Shown piece after piece: positions 52,522-61,611 of a stretch of 64,000 nucleotides of DNA. The notes below the pieces were generated by a model. That model saw nothing but the letters and a program-made list of their open reading frames with translations. It was not told where the DNA came from and did not search any database. Each line of letters begins with the position of its first letter. Positions within the stretch are counted from its first letter, which is position 1. A program made the position numbers and the translations under genes. Source of the stretch: Panacagrimonas sp965216805 (GTDB taxonomy: Bacteria > Pseudomonadota > Gammaproteobacteria > Nevskiales > Nevskiaceae); the NCBI RefSeq assembly GCF_965216805.1, contig NZ_CBDCGN010000002.1, positions 682,001-746,000 on the forward strand, given 5' to 3'.

Positions 52522-53532
52522 TCAGGCCTCGGCGTGGTGGTAGCGCGCCACGGTCTCAACTTCCTCGCGCGAGCCCAGCACCACCGGCACCCGCTGGTGC
52601 AGCTTGGTGGGCTGGATATCGAGTATGCGTTCGCGGCCGGTGCTGGCCGCGCCGCCGGCCTGTTCCACGATGAAGGCCATCGGGTTGGCCTCGTACATCA
52701 GGCGTAATTTGCCGCCCTGCGCCCGGGTCTTGCTGTCCAACGGATACATGAAGACCCCGCCGCGAGTCAGGATGCGATGCACGTCCGCCACCATGGACGC
52801 CACCCAGCGCATGTTGAAGTTCTTGCCGCGCGGGCCGTCAGTGCCGGACAGGCAGTCATCGATATAGCGCTTCACCGGGGGCTCCCAGTAATGCGCGTTG
52901 GACGCGTTGATGGAGAATTCCTGGGTCTGCTCGGGAATGCGCAGGTTGCGTTGGGTGAGTACGAAGCTGCCGATCTCGCGATCCAGGGTGAACTGGTGCA
53001 CGCCGGTGCCGATAGTCAGAACCAGGATGGTGCTGGGTCCGTATACGGTGTAACCCGCCGCGACCTGTTTGACGCCGGGCTGCAGGAAAGCCTTTTCCGG
53101 GTCGCCGTGTTTCATGTCCTCCGGTACGCGCAACACCGAGAAGATGGTGCCCACCGAGATGTTGACGTCGATATTGCTGGAGCCGTCCAGCGGATCGAAC
53201 AGCAGCAGATATCCGCCCTTGGGGTACTGCTCGGGGATCATCTGCGGGTGTTCCATCTCCTCCGACGCCAGCGCGGCCAGATGGCCGCCCCATTCGTTGG
53301 CCTGCATCAGGATGTCGTTGGACAGCACGTCGAGCTTCTTCTGCGCTTCGCCCTGGATGTTGCCGGTGCCGGCTTCGCCGAGCACGCCGCCAAGCGCGCC
53401 CTTGCCGATGGCGATGGAAATGCGCTTGCAGGCGCGGGTCACGACCTCGATCAACAGGCGCAGGTCCGGCGCGGCTCCGCCGTTGGCTCGCTGCTCCTCG
53501 ATCAGGAACTGGGTCAGAAAAACGGGTTTCAT
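52522..53532 (-). CDS. fbp: Fructose-1,6-bisphosphatase, class I
   Basis: The 336-residue gluconeogenic enzyme shows class I motifs: ALASEEMEHP, the metal-binding FDPLDGSSNIDVNISVGTIF, the substrate-binding NARNAHY-like region NASNAHYWEPPVKRYIDD and GGVFMYPLDSKTRAQGGKLRLMYEANPMAFIVEQAGG. Length is typical. It is on the same strand as accC, separated by 69 bases, so it may be read from the acc transcript. Confidence 0.97.
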   Translation of the reverse strand: MKPVFLTQFLIEEQRANGGAAPDLRLLIEVVTRACKRISIAIGKGALGGVLGEAGTGNIQGEAQKKLDVLSNDILMQANEWGGHLAALASEEMEHPQMIPEQYPKGGYLLLFDPLDGSSNIDVNISVGTIFSVLRVPEDMKHGDPEKAFLQPGVKQVAAGYTVYGPSTILVLTIGTGVHQFTLDREIGSFVLTQRNLRIPEQTQEFSINASNAHYWEPPVKRYIDDCLSGTDGPRGKNFNMRWVASMVADVHRILTRGGVFMYPLDSKTRAQGGKLRLMYEANPMAFIVEQAGGAASTGRERILDIQPTKLHQRVPVVLGSREEVETVARYHHAEA

Positions 53533-53601
53533 GATTTGGGCGTTAGCGTTTGAATCTCATTGCGGGTTCCCTGACTTTTCCGACCGCTCGGACGCCCTTC
53601 A

Positions 53602-54960
53602 TCATTCCTGTGCCCAGCGCTCGAGCATGCCGGCCAGGTAGTGGATGTTGTGCTCGCCTTTGACGAACGCGTCGTCGCGCATGATGCGTTGCTGCAGCGC
53701 GGCGTTGGTTTCGATGCCCTCGATGATCATCTCGGACAGCGCGCCCTTCATGCGGTTGATGGCGGATTCGCGCGTGTTGCCCCAGCAGATCAGCTTACCG
53801 ATCATCGAGTCGTAATGCGGTGGCACCTTGTAGCCGGAGTAGATGTGCGTATCCATGCGCACGCCGGGACCGCCGGGGGCATGGTATTGCTGGATGGTCC
53901 CGGGCGAGGGGTTGAAGGTGCGTGCATTCTCGGCGTTGATGCGGCATTCGATGGCGTGCCCGCGCAGGCGGATGTTGCCCTGCTTCTTGGTCAGCTTCTT
54001 GCCGTCGGCGATGCGGATCATCTCGCGGATCAGGTCCACGCCCGTCACCATCTCGGTGACTGGATGCTCCACCTGGATGCGCGTGTTCATTTCGATGAAA
54101 TAGAAACTGCCCTGCGCATAAAGAAATTCGAACGTGCCGGCGCCGCGATAGTTGATGCGCTTGCAGGCCTCCACGCACAGGTTGCCGATCTCGTCGCGCT
54201 GTTCCTCGCTGATGCCGGGCGCCGGAGATTCCTCCACCACCTTCTGGTTGCGCCGCTGCATCGAACAGTCGCGCTCGCCCAGATGGATGGCGTTGCCCTG
54301 GCCGTCTGAGAGAACCTGCACTTCGATGTGGCGCGGCGCCTCCAGGAATTTCTCCAGGAACACGCTGGCGTCCTTGAACGCGTTGAGCGCCTCGGTGCGA
54401 GCGATCTGGATCTTGCCCAGCAGTTCCTCGGGCTGGCGTACCACCTGCATGCCGCGGCCGCCGCCGCCCGCAGCCGCCTTGATCAGAACCGGATAGCCGA
54501 CTCTTTCGGCGATTGCCACGCAGGCTGATTCGTCTTCCGGCAGCTCGCCTTCGGAACCGGGCACGCAAGGCACACCGGCAGCAATCATCTCGGCCTTGGC
54601 GTTGGTCTTGGAGCCCATCAGACGGATGGTTTCGGACCGCGGGCCGATGAAGATGAAACCCGAGCGCTCGACGCTTTCGGCGAAGTCGGCGTTCTCCGAC
54701 AGGAAACCGTAGCCCGGGTGAATGGCGTCGGCCTGGGTGATCTCGGCCGCGCTGATCAGCGCGGCCATGTTGAGATAGCTTTTCTGTGCATTGGGGGGGC
54801 CAATGCACACGGCCTCGTCGGCCAGCAGCACGTGCTTGAGATCGCGATCCGCCTGCGAGTAGACGGCCACGGTCTTGATGCCCATCTCGCGGCACGCGCG
54901 CAGGATGCGCAGGGCGATCTCGCCGCGATTGGCGATCAGGATTTTCTTGATATCCCTCAT
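53602..54960 (-). CDS. accC: Acetyl-CoA carboxylase, biotin carboxylase subunit
   Basis: The 452-residue ATP-grasp enzyme carboxylates biotin on AccB in the first step of fatty acid synthesis. It has the preATP-grasp start ILIANRGEIALRILRA, the glycine-rich loop KAAAGGGGRGMQ, the ATP/HCO3 site EMNTRIQVEHPVTEMVTG and the C-terminal domain GHAIECRINAENA. It follows accB by 16 bases. prmA, which often follows accC in relatives, is not here. Confidence 0.98.
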   Translation of the reverse strand: MRDIKKILIANRGEIALRILRACREMGIKTVAVYSQADRDLKHVLLADEAVCIGPPNAQKSYLNMAALISAAEITQADAIHPGYGFLSENADFAESVERSGFIFIGPRSETIRLMGSKTNAKAEMIAAGVPCVPGSEGELPEDESACVAIAERVGYPVLIKAAAGGGGRGMQVVRQPEELLGKIQIARTEALNAFKDASVFLEKFLEAPRHIEVQVLSDGQGNAIHLGERDCSMQRRNQKVVEESPAPGISEEQRDEIGNLCVEACKRINYRGAGTFEFLYAQGSFYFIEMNTRIQVEHPVTEMVTGVDLIREMIRIADGKKLTKKQGNIRLRGHAIECRINAENARTFNPSPGTIQQYHAPGGPGVRMDTHIYSGYKVPPHYDSMIGKLICWGNTRESAINRMKGALSEMIIEGIETNAALQQRIMRDDAFVKGEHNIHYLAGMLERWAQE

Positions 54961-54976
54961 GGAGTGGGCGCCTCGC

Positions 54977-55459
54977 TCACTCGATGACGAACATCGGCTG
55001 GTCGAATTCCACCGCCGTTTCGTTATCCACCAGGATCTCCGCTACCACGCCGGCACGGTCGGATTCGATCTGGTTGAGCATCTTCATCGCCTCGATGATG
55101 CACAAGGTCTGGCCGGACTTGACCGTCTGCCCCACTTCCACGAAGGGCTTGGCCCCCGGCGAGGCGGACCTATAAAAGGTGCCGACCATGGGAGCCCGCA
55201 CGGTGTGGCGGTTGTCCACCGCGGGCCGCGCGGCGGGCGCGGGTGCCACGGCCGGGGCTGGCGCGGCAGCGGGGGGCGGTGCGGCGGCGGCCGGCGCCTG
55301 TGGTGGTGCCATCATGCCGGCGGGCGCGGTCAGGTACTGGGTGACCGGCCCGGTGTTGCGGCTGATCCGGACCGACTCTTCGCCCTCCTTGACTTCGAGT
55401 TCCGAGATGCCGGATTGCTCGACAAGCTCGATGAGGGTCTTGATCTTGCGTAGGTCCAT
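54977..55459 (-). CDS. accB: Biotin carboxyl carrier protein of acetyl-CoA carboxylase
   Basis: The 160-residue carrier has an N-terminal helical region (MDLRKIKTLIELVEQSG), an Ala/Pro-rich flexible linker (about 45-83) and the biotinyl domain. Biotin attaches at K126 in EAMKM. Between AroQ and AccC as usual; it starts seven bases after aroQ ends, and the three genes form one transcription unit. Confidence 0.98.
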   Translation of the reverse strand: MDLRKIKTLIELVEQSGISELEVKEGEESVRISRNTGPVTQYLTAPAGMMAPPQAPAAAAPPPAAAPAPAVAPAPAARPAVDNRHTVRAPMVGTFYRSASPGAKPFVEVGQTVKSGQTLCIIEAMKMLNQIESDRAGVVAEILVDNETAVEFDQPMFVIE

Positions 55460-55466
55460 AGTGATG

Positions 55467-55913
55467 TCAGTCTCCTGTGCCGGTCAGGCGCTGGTGTGCG
55501 GCGTGCAGGGCCAGCCCGTAACCGATGGGCCCCAGGCCCACGATGGAGCCGACCGCGATGTCCGAAAAATAAGAGTGATGTCGAAACTTCTCGCGCCGAT
55601 GCACGTTCGACAGGTGAACTTCGATGAACGGGATGCCCACGCCCAGCAACGCATCGCGCAGGGCCACGCTGGTATGGGTATAGGCGCCGGGGTTGAGCAG
55701 GATGAAGTCGACGTCGCCGCGCGCTGCCTGCACGCGGTCCACCAGAGCGCCTTCATGGTTGGACTGAAAACAGCTCAGGCGATGGCCGAGATCGGCCGCG
55801 CGGCGCGTCACGTCGGCCTCGATCTCTGCCAGGGTGGTGGCGCCGTAAACCTCGGGCTCGCGGCTGCCGAGCAGGTTCAGGTTGGGGCCGTTCAGCAGCA
55901 GCAGATGGCTCAA
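55467..55913 (-). CDS. aroQ: 3-dehydroquinate dehydratase, type II
   Basis: The 148-residue shikimate-pathway enzyme has the type II pattern: NGPNLNLLGSREPEVYG with the catalytic arginine and tyrosine near residues 18-23, NPGAYTHTSVALRDAL, EVHLSNVHRREKFRHHSYFS and VGSIVGLGPIGYGLAL. Length is standard. It leads the aroQ-accB-accC unit. Confidence 0.97.
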   Translation of the reverse strand: MSHLLLLNGPNLNLLGSREPEVYGATTLAEIEADVTRRAADLGHRLSCFQSNHEGALVDRVQAARGDVDFILLNPGAYTHTSVALRDALLGVGIPFIEVHLSNVHRREKFRHHSYFSDIAVGSIVGLGPIGYGLALHAAHQRLTGTGD

Positions 55914-56038
55914 GGGGGCGGTCGGCGAGGCGTAGTGCCGTCATTCTGCCCCAAGCGTCGCGCGAAGAAAACTTGGCGGACGTTATGCGCTACTTGGCAG
56001 CCGTTCGCCGCAAATTCAAGCTGCCGACCGGGCCCGGG

Positions 56039-56566
56039 TCATGGCTGCGGCAGGTGCGCTTCGACCAGTTCGATCAGCTCGGCGCGCTCGTACTCGCCAT
56101 GCTTGCGCTGGATGACGTACCCCTCGGGCGAGATCAGTACGGAAAAGGGCAGGGCGCCGAGCGTGTCGCCCAGGGCGTCCATGGCACGCGACACCGCGAT
56201 TTCGCCGGTCAGCACGGGGTACTGGATTTTCAGGCGCCCGAGCATGGCTCGCACCTGTTCGGGGTCGTCCATCGCAGGACCCAGGATCTGCAGACCACGG
56301 TCGCCGTAGCGTGCTTGCGCCTCCACCAGCAGCGGAATCTCCTTGAGGCAGGGAGGACACCAGGTGGCCCAGAAATTGATCAGCACCAGCTTGCCGCGCT
56401 GGTCGGACAGCCGCAGCGTGTTGCCGTCCAGGGTGGCCATCTCCAGTTCCGGCGCCATCGCGCTGTCGCCATCGCTGGCGCGCGGTTTGTGCACCCATTG
56501 GTAGGCGAGAAAGCCGCCGATCCCGGCAACCAGGGCGACCAGCACAAGCGGAACGATTTTTTTCAC
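56039..56566 (-). CDS. TlpA/ResA-type periplasmic thioredoxin
   Basis: The 175-residue protein has an N-terminal signal anchor (about 5-24) and a thioredoxin fold with redox motif WCPPC (C70, C73 in FWATWCPPCLKEIP) and a cis-proline region LPFSVLIS. It probably reduces disulfides in the periplasm, for example in cytochrome c maturation. It follows a stand-alone DsbD alpha-domain gene by ten bases, suggesting that the two exchange electrons. Confidence 0.92.
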   Translation of the reverse strand: MKKIVPLVLVALVAGIGGFLAYQWVHKPRASDGDSAMAPELEMATLDGNTLRLSDQRGKLVLINFWATWCPPCLKEIPLLVEAQARYGDRGLQILGPAMDDPEQVRAMLGRLKIQYPVLTGEIAVSRAMDALGDTLGALPFSVLISPEGYVIQRKHGEYERAELIELVEAHLPQP

Positions 56567-56576
56567 GGAACAGGCA

Positions 56577-57017
56577 TCAGGGTGCAGGCACCTGGACCAG
56601 GCGCGTTTGGGGGGGATAGCAAACTTTGTCCTCCGCGCATCCTTGAAAGCGGATGCGCAAGGTCGTCGGTACGGCTTTGGAGGGCCGGAACTGCACTTGC
56701 ACCGCGTTCCGGTAGATCTGCACTTTGCCGAAGTGCTCGTCCCGATACGCCTGCGCCGCAGGCCAGGAGGCCTGGCCCAGAATCTGCCCCACTGGCTCTA
56801 CCGCCTCGATGATGGTCTTGTCTCGGTAGAGATAACAGCCGGGGGCGATGTCCCAACCCAAAACCAATACGTTGCCATCCCATAGCGGCGGCTGAAGCGC
56901 CAGAGCCTTTTCCACCGGCACGATGCCGTCGTCCGGAAACAGGCCATCGAGCAGGCCGGCCGCGGCAGGCCGCACGCCCATGGCGCAAAGCAAAATCAAG
57001 CGGAAGAGGAGACGCAC
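56577..57017 (-). CDS. Stand-alone DsbD N-terminal (alpha) domain protein
   Basis: The 146-residue precursor has a signal peptide (about 1-20, ending RPAAA) and an immunoglobulin-like DsbD-alpha domain. The active pair is C127 and C133 (GCAEDKVCYPP), spaced as C103/C109 in E. coli DsbD. C61 is an additional cysteine. The transmembrane beta and thioredoxin gamma domains of full DsbD are absent. The start is GTG 57017 inside the 3' end of cutA (22-base overlap). Confidence 0.88.
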   Translation of the reverse strand: MRLLFRLILLCAMGVRPAAAGLLDGLFPDDGIVPVEKALALQPPLWDGNVLVLGWDIAPGCYLYRDKTIIEAVEPVGQILGQASWPAAQAYRDEHFGKVQIYRNAVQVQFRPSKAVPTTLRIRFQGCAEDKVCYPPQTRLVQVPAP

Positions 57018-57322
57018 TCGGCGATCCAGGCGAGGTAGGGCGCATGCCCCGTGGCCACAGGGACCGCCACGATCTCCGGGAGTTCGTAGGGGTGATGGGC
57101 GAGAATGGTCTGTTTGAGCACCTCGAATGCGGCCCTGGTGGACTTGATCAACAGCAGCGACTCGTGATCGGTGCTGATCCCGCCGTTCCAGCGGTAGGTG
57201 GACTGCACGCCGTCCAGGCGATTGACGCAGGCGGCGGCGCCCGCTTCCACCAGCGTACGCGCCAGGGCCTCGGCAGCGTCGACCGGGCAGGTGCAGTAAA
57301 CCATCAGGTAAGCGTCAGTCAT
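56996..57322 (-). CDS. cutA: Divalent cation tolerance protein CutA
   Basis: The 108-residue PII-like trimeric protein has family motifs CTCPVDAAEALARTLVEAGAAACVNR, STYRWNGGI, LLLIKSTRAAFEVLKQTI and HPYELPEIVAVPVATGHAPYLAWI. Linked to copper tolerance in E. coli; the exact role is unclear. It is the first gene of cutA-dsbD(alpha)-tlpA, a common neighbourhood for dsbD. Confidence 0.96.
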   Translation of the reverse strand: MTDAYLMVYCTCPVDAAEALARTLVEAGAAACVNRLDGVQSTYRWNGGISTDHESLLLIKSTRAAFEVLKQTILAHHPYELPEIVAVPVATGHAPYLAWIAECVSSSA

Positions 57323-57359
57323 GGGTGGTGGTGGGATGCGGCAACGCGCGGTCCGCCGT

Positions 57360-58685
57360 TCAACTGCGCCCGCGCCCGATGGCGTAGTAGGCGATTCCGG
57401 CTTTCTCGACTAACGCTGGTTCATACAGGTTGCGGCCGTCGAAAATGACCGGCGTCTTGAGCAGGCTGGCCAGGCGCTCGAAGTTGGGTGAGTGAAATAC
57501 GCGCCACTCGGTGACGATGGTCAGGGCGTCGGCGCCAAGCACTGCGTCCTCCGGCGAGGTCGCCAGCACCAGGTCGTCGCGCTCGCCGTAGAGACGACGG
57601 GCCTCGTCCATCGCCACCGGATCATAGGCGCGCACGTTTCCCCCCGCGGCCCAGATCGCTTCCATCAAGGCGCGCGACGGCGCTTCGCGCATGTCGTCGG
57701 TGCGTGGCTTGAAGGCCAGCCCCCACAGCGCCACGGTCTTGCCCTGCAGGCTGCCGAAGTGCTTCTGCAGCTTCTGGAAAAGGCGGTTTTTCTGGCGCTT
57801 GTTGACCGCCTCCACGCCGTTGAGCAGGCGCGCTTCGAAGCCCACCGCGCTGGCCGTGTGTGCCAGTGCCTTGACGTCCTTGGGGAAGCAGGAGCCGCCG
57901 TAACCGCAACCAGGGTAGATGAAGTGAAAGCCGATGCGCGGATCGCTGCCGATGCCCAGGCGCACTTTTTCGATATCCGCACCGAGCGCCTCGGCGAGGT
58001 TGGCCATCTCGTTCATGAAGCTGATCTTGGTCGCCAGCATCGCGTTGGCGGCGTACTTGGTGAGTTCGGACGAGCGCACGTCCATCACGATCATGCGGTC
58101 GTGGTTGCGGTTGAACGGGGCGTACAGCGCGTGCATCAGCTCCGCCGCCTTGTCGCTGGACACGCCCACCACGATGCGGTCGGGCTTGTTGAAGTCCGAC
58201 ACCGCCGCGCCTTCCTTGAGGAATTCGGGGTTGGACACCACGTCGAACTCGATGTCGGCGCCGCGCGTCTGCAGCTCGATCGCGATCGCCTCGCGCACCT
58301 TGTCGGCGGTGCCCACCGGCACGGTGGACTTGCTGACCACCACGCGGTACCCGCTCATGTGCTGGCCGATGGACTTGGCCACCGCCAGCACGTACTGCAT
58401 GTCGGCCGAGCCGTCCTCGTTGGGCGGCGTGCCGACGGCGATGAACTGGTACAGGCCGTGCGCCACCCCTTCGGCGGCCGACGTGGTGAAACGCAGGCGA
58501 CCTGCCCAGGCGTTGTCCACCAGCAGGCTCTCCAGGCCCGGCTCGTAGATCGGGCACTCGCCACGACGCAGGCGCTCGACCTTGGCGGCGTCCACGTCCA
58601 CGCACAGCACGTCGTTGCCGGCATCGGCGAAGCAGGCGGCGGTGACCAGTCCGACATAGCCGGAGCCGAAAATGGTGATGTTCAA
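57360..58685 (-). CDS. ugd: UDP-glucose 6-dehydrogenase
   Basis: The 441-residue NAD-dependent enzyme oxidises UDP-glucose to UDP-glucuronate for polysaccharide or lipid A modification. N-terminal Rossmann motif is GSGYVG (7-12). The catalytic cysteine is C266 (GYGGSCFPKD), with K220 and N224 in ATKISFMNEMANL and a C-terminal Rossmann domain (VALWGLAFKPRTDDMREAPS). It is divergent from the desulfurase gene across an AT-rich 164-base gap. Confidence 0.97.
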   Translation of the reverse strand: MNITIFGSGYVGLVTAACFADAGNDVLCVDVDAAKVERLRRGECPIYEPGLESLLVDNAWAGRLRFTTSAAEGVAHGLYQFIAVGTPPNEDGSADMQYVLAVAKSIGQHMSGYRVVVSKSTVPVGTADKVREAIAIELQTRGADIEFDVVSNPEFLKEGAAVSDFNKPDRIVVGVSSDKAAELMHALYAPFNRNHDRMIVMDVRSSELTKYAANAMLATKISFMNEMANLAEALGADIEKVRLGIGSDPRIGFHFIYPGCGYGGSCFPKDVKALAHTASAVGFEARLLNGVEAVNKRQKNRLFQKLQKHFGSLQGKTVALWGLAFKPRTDDMREAPSRALMEAIWAAGGNVRAYDPVAMDEARRLYGERDDLVLATSPEDAVLGADALTIVTEWRVFHSPNFERLASLLKTPVIFDGRNLYEPALVEKAGIAYYAIGRGRS

Positions 58686-58849
58686 GCTTGAGCCCTCCTG
58701 AGGGCACGGGATCGATCCCGACAGGCTACCGGGCCAGTGTCACAAAAATTTTACGGTTGCGAAGAAGGGCCGTCATATTTTCTTCATGAAACGGCGGCCG
58801 CCGCCCTTCGGGCTCGTGCTGCGCGGCCCGAGCGCCGATACTGTGCGGC

Positions 58850-60016
58850 GTGATCTACCTAGACTACGCCGCGACCGCGCCGCTGGCCGAAGAAGCCTGG
58901 CAGGCCATGCAGGCCTGGTTGGCGCCCGGCCGGGGTTTTGCCAATCCGGCCTCCGACCATGTGGCCGGGCGCGCCGCGCGAGATGCCGTGGAGCAGGCCC
59001 GGGCGCAGGTGGCCGGTTTGATCGGCGCGCAGCCTGAGGAGGTGGTCTGGACCAGCGGTGCCACCGAGTCCAACAACCTGGCGATCAAGGGTGCCGTGGA
59101 ATTCCATGCGCGGGGCCGCGCCCACGTCCTGAGTTCGCGCATCGAGCACAAATGCGTGCTCGACGCCTGCCGCTGGCTGGAGACCGCCGGCGCCACTCGG
59201 CCGGTGCGCGTCAGCTACCTGCAACCGGACCGGCTTGGCCGCATCACCTTGCCGCAGGTGATGCAGGCGCTTGGCGCGGAGACGGTGCTGGTGTCGCTGA
59301 TGTGGGTGAACAACGAAATCGGCAACGTCACGGACATCCCCACCATCGCGACCGCCTTGCGCGAGCGCGGCGTGATGCTGCACGTCGACGCCGCGCAGGC
59401 CGCCGGCAAGCTGCCCGTCGACGTGCGCGAGGTGCCGGTGGATCTGATGTCGCTGTCGGCGCACAAGCTTTATGGCCCCAAGGGCGTCGGTGCGTTGTTC
59501 GTGCGGCGACGGCCACGGGCTCGGGTGGCACCGCAGATGCATGGCGGCGGGCACGAGTGGGGGATGCGCTCCGGCACCCTGGCGACGCATCAGGTGGTCG
59601 GTATGGGAGCGGCCTGCGCCCGGGCTCAGCGCACCCTCATGGCCGATGCCGAGCACGCAACGGGCCTGCGCGAGCGCCTGTGGCGCGGATTGCAGGATAT
59701 GCCGGGCGTGCTGCGCAACGGCGACGCCGATCACGCGGCGCCGCATATTCTCAACCTCAGTTTCGAGGGCGTGGAGGGCGAATCCCTGCGCGCCGCGCTG
59801 CACGACCTGGCGGTGTCCAGCGGGGCGGCATGTTCGTCGGCCACCGCCGAGCCCTCGTATGTGCTGCGCGCGCTGGGGCGTGGCGAGTTTCTTGCGCAGG
59901 CGTCCCTGCGGTTCTCTTTCGGCCGCGATACCGGTGTCGCGCACGTCGATACCGCGATCCGTCGTGTGCGCCATGAAGTGCAGCGACTGCGTGCGCTGGC
60001 ACCGGCTTCCACCTGA
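58850..60016 (+). CDS. iscS: Cysteine desulfurase, IscS-like
   Basis: The 388-residue PLP enzyme has key residues at the same numbers as E. coli IscS: K206 (LSAHKLYGPKG) and C328 (SSGAACSSATAEPSYVLRALG). H100 lies in SSRIEHKCV. The C-terminal tail of about 16 residues, which in E. coli contributes to IscU binding, is missing. The start is GTG 58850 (MIYLDYAATAPL). It is followed 13 bases later by sthA and then by IscU-like and IscA genes, but iscR, hscBA and fdx are not nearby. Confidence 0.9.
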   Translation: MIYLDYAATAPLAEEAWQAMQAWLAPGRGFANPASDHVAGRAARDAVEQARAQVAGLIGAQPEEVVWTSGATESNNLAIKGAVEFHARGRAHVLSSRIEHKCVLDACRWLETAGATRPVRVSYLQPDRLGRITLPQVMQALGAETVLVSLMWVNNEIGNVTDIPTIATALRERGVMLHVDAAQAAGKLPVDVREVPVDLMSLSAHKLYGPKGVGALFVRRRPRARVAPQMHGGGHEWGMRSGTLATHQVVGMGAACARAQRTLMADAEHATGLRERLWRGLQDMPGVLRNGDADHAAPHILNLSFEGVEGESLRAALHDLAVSSGAACSSATAEPSYVLRALGRGEFLAQASLRFSFGRDTGVAHVDTAIRRVRHEVQRLRALAPAST

Positions 60017-60029
60017 CTGACCATCGGCC

Positions 60030-61421
60030 ATGCAAGATTTCGACGTCGTGGTACTCGGTTCCGGACCTGCTGGCGAGGGCGCTGCGATGATGGCGGCCAA
60101 GAACCATCTGCGGGTGGCGCTGGTGGAGCGCCAATCGGAAGTCGGAGGAGGCTGCACGCACTGGGGTACCATTCCCAGCAAGGCGCTGCGGCACGCAGTG
60201 AAGACCCTGAACGATCTGCGCCACAACCCCTTGTTGCGCGATTTCCATGCGGCCAATCCGCCGCAGTATCCGCAGATCCTGGCCTCGGCCGACAAGGTGG
60301 TGAACGCGCAGGTCGCCAGCCGGCGCCGCTTTTACGAGCGCAACCGCGTACCGGTGTTCGAAGGCCGCGCACGTTTCGCCGACGCCCAGGTGGTGGAGAT
60401 CGACGGCGGCGGAGAGTCGCCGCTGCGCCTGCGTGCCGCGCATTTCGTCATTGCCACCGGCTCGCGGCCCTACCATCCGCCGGAGCTGGATTTTTCCCAT
60501 CCCCGCGTGCGCGACAGCGATTCCATCCTGCGCTACGACCAGCATCCCTTCTCGGTGACCATCTACGGCGCCGGCATCATCGGCTGCGAATACGCTTCCA
60601 TTTTTCTCAACCTCGGTGCCAAGGTCACGCTGGTCAATACCCAGGAGCGGCTGCTGTCGTTTCTGGACGAAGAGATCGCCGAAGCGCTGTCCTATCATCT
60701 GCGCGAGCAGGGTTGCATCATCCGTCACGAAGAGGCTTACGCCTCGGTGGAACCGCGCGAGCGCGACGTGGTGCTGCACCTGCAGTCCGGCCGCAAGATC
60801 AAATCCGACGTGCTGCTGTGGGCGAACGGCCGCAGCGGCAACGCCGACGATCTGGGGCTGCAGGCCCTGGGCATCGCGCGCAACAGCCGCGGTCAGATCG
60901 CGGTGGACGACTGCTTCCGCACCGCCCAGCCGCACATCTATGCGGTCGGCGACGTCATCGGCCCGCCGGCGCTGGCCAGCGCGGCTTACGTGCAGGGCCG
61001 CTTTGCCGTGCAGCACCTGCTGCAGCCGGAATCCTCGTCAAGTGTCTCGCTGGAGATGATTCCCAGCGGTATCTACACGCTTCCCGAAATCTCGTCGGTC
61101 GGAAAGACCGAACGCGAGTTGCGCGACGCCGGGGTGCCGTTCGAAGTCGGGCATTCGGCGTTCAAGTCGCTGGCGCGTGCGCAGATGACCGGTGAGACCG
61201 TGGGCATGCTCAAGCTGCTGTTTCACGCCGAAACGCTGGAGGTGCTGGGGGTGCACTGCTTTGGCGACCGGGCGTCCGAGATCGTGCATATCGGGCAGAC
61301 CGTGATGGCCAGCGCCGAACTCAACAACCTGCGCTACTTCATCAACACCACGTTCAACTATCCGACGATGGCCGAGGCGTATCGAGTCGCGGCGCATAAC
61401 GGGCTCAATCGGCTGGCCTGA
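60030..61421 (+). CDS. sthA: Soluble pyridine nucleotide transhydrogenase
   Basis: The 463-residue FAD enzyme of the dihydrolipoamide-dehydrogenase superfamily converts NADPH + NAD+ to NADP+ + NADH. FAD motif is GSGPAGEGAA (10-19). The usual redox disulfide is replaced by GGGCTHWGTIPSK, as in SthA proteins. The NAD-binding motif is YGAGIIGCEYAS. The dimerisation domain ends TMAEAYRVAAHNGLNRLA. The last 17 codons recur, with synonymous differences only, at 61497-61547. Confidence 0.95.
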   Translation: MQDFDVVVLGSGPAGEGAAMMAAKNHLRVALVERQSEVGGGCTHWGTIPSKALRHAVKTLNDLRHNPLLRDFHAANPPQYPQILASADKVVNAQVASRRRFYERNRVPVFEGRARFADAQVVEIDGGGESPLRLRAAHFVIATGSRPYHPPELDFSHPRVRDSDSILRYDQHPFSVTIYGAGIIGCEYASIFLNLGAKVTLVNTQERLLSFLDEEIAEALSYHLREQGCIIRHEEAYASVEPRERDVVLHLQSGRKIKSDVLLWANGRSGNADDLGLQALGIARNSRGQIAVDDCFRTAQPHIYAVGDVIGPPALASAAYVQGRFAVQHLLQPESSSSVSLEMIPSGIYTLPEISSVGKTERELRDAGVPFEVGHSAFKSLARAQMTGETVGMLKLLFHAETLEVLGVHCFGDRASEIVHIGQTVMASAELNNLRYFINTTFNYPTMAEAYRVAAHNGLNRLA

Positions 61422-61471
61422 TGAGCACTGAGCACGCGGCCATCGTCGGAACAGCACCGACGTGTGTTTGG

Positions 61472-61493
61472 GCGCCCGGGCGAGCCCGGGCGC
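61472..61493. other. GC-rich hairpin between sthA and the sthA remnant
   Basis: GCGCCCGGG (61472-61480) pairs perfectly with CCCGGGCGC (61485-61493) around CGAG. There is no U-tract, so it is not a standard terminator. It lies directly upstream of the duplicated sthA end. Confidence 0.5.
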
Positions 61494-61496
61494 GGG

Positions 61497-61547
61497 GCCG
61501 AAGCGTATCGGGTGGCGGCTCACAACGGGCTCAACCGGTTGGCGTGA
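61497..61547 (+). pseudogene. Remnant of a second sthA allele (last 17 codons)
   Basis: Read in frame, this segment gives AEAYRVAAHNGLNRLA and a stop, identical in protein sequence to the end of sthA (61371-61421). The two 51-base segments differ at eight positions, all synonymous. The match stops right before 61497. A recent tandem duplication would be identical in DNA, so this looks like the leftover 3' end of a divergent sthA, for example after allelic replacement by incoming DNA. Confidence 0.85.
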
Positions 61548-61611
61548 GATCGCGAGACATGTCGATGCAGAACTCACGGGTGGATGCGGATTCACCGGGA
61601 TCGGGTGTTCG

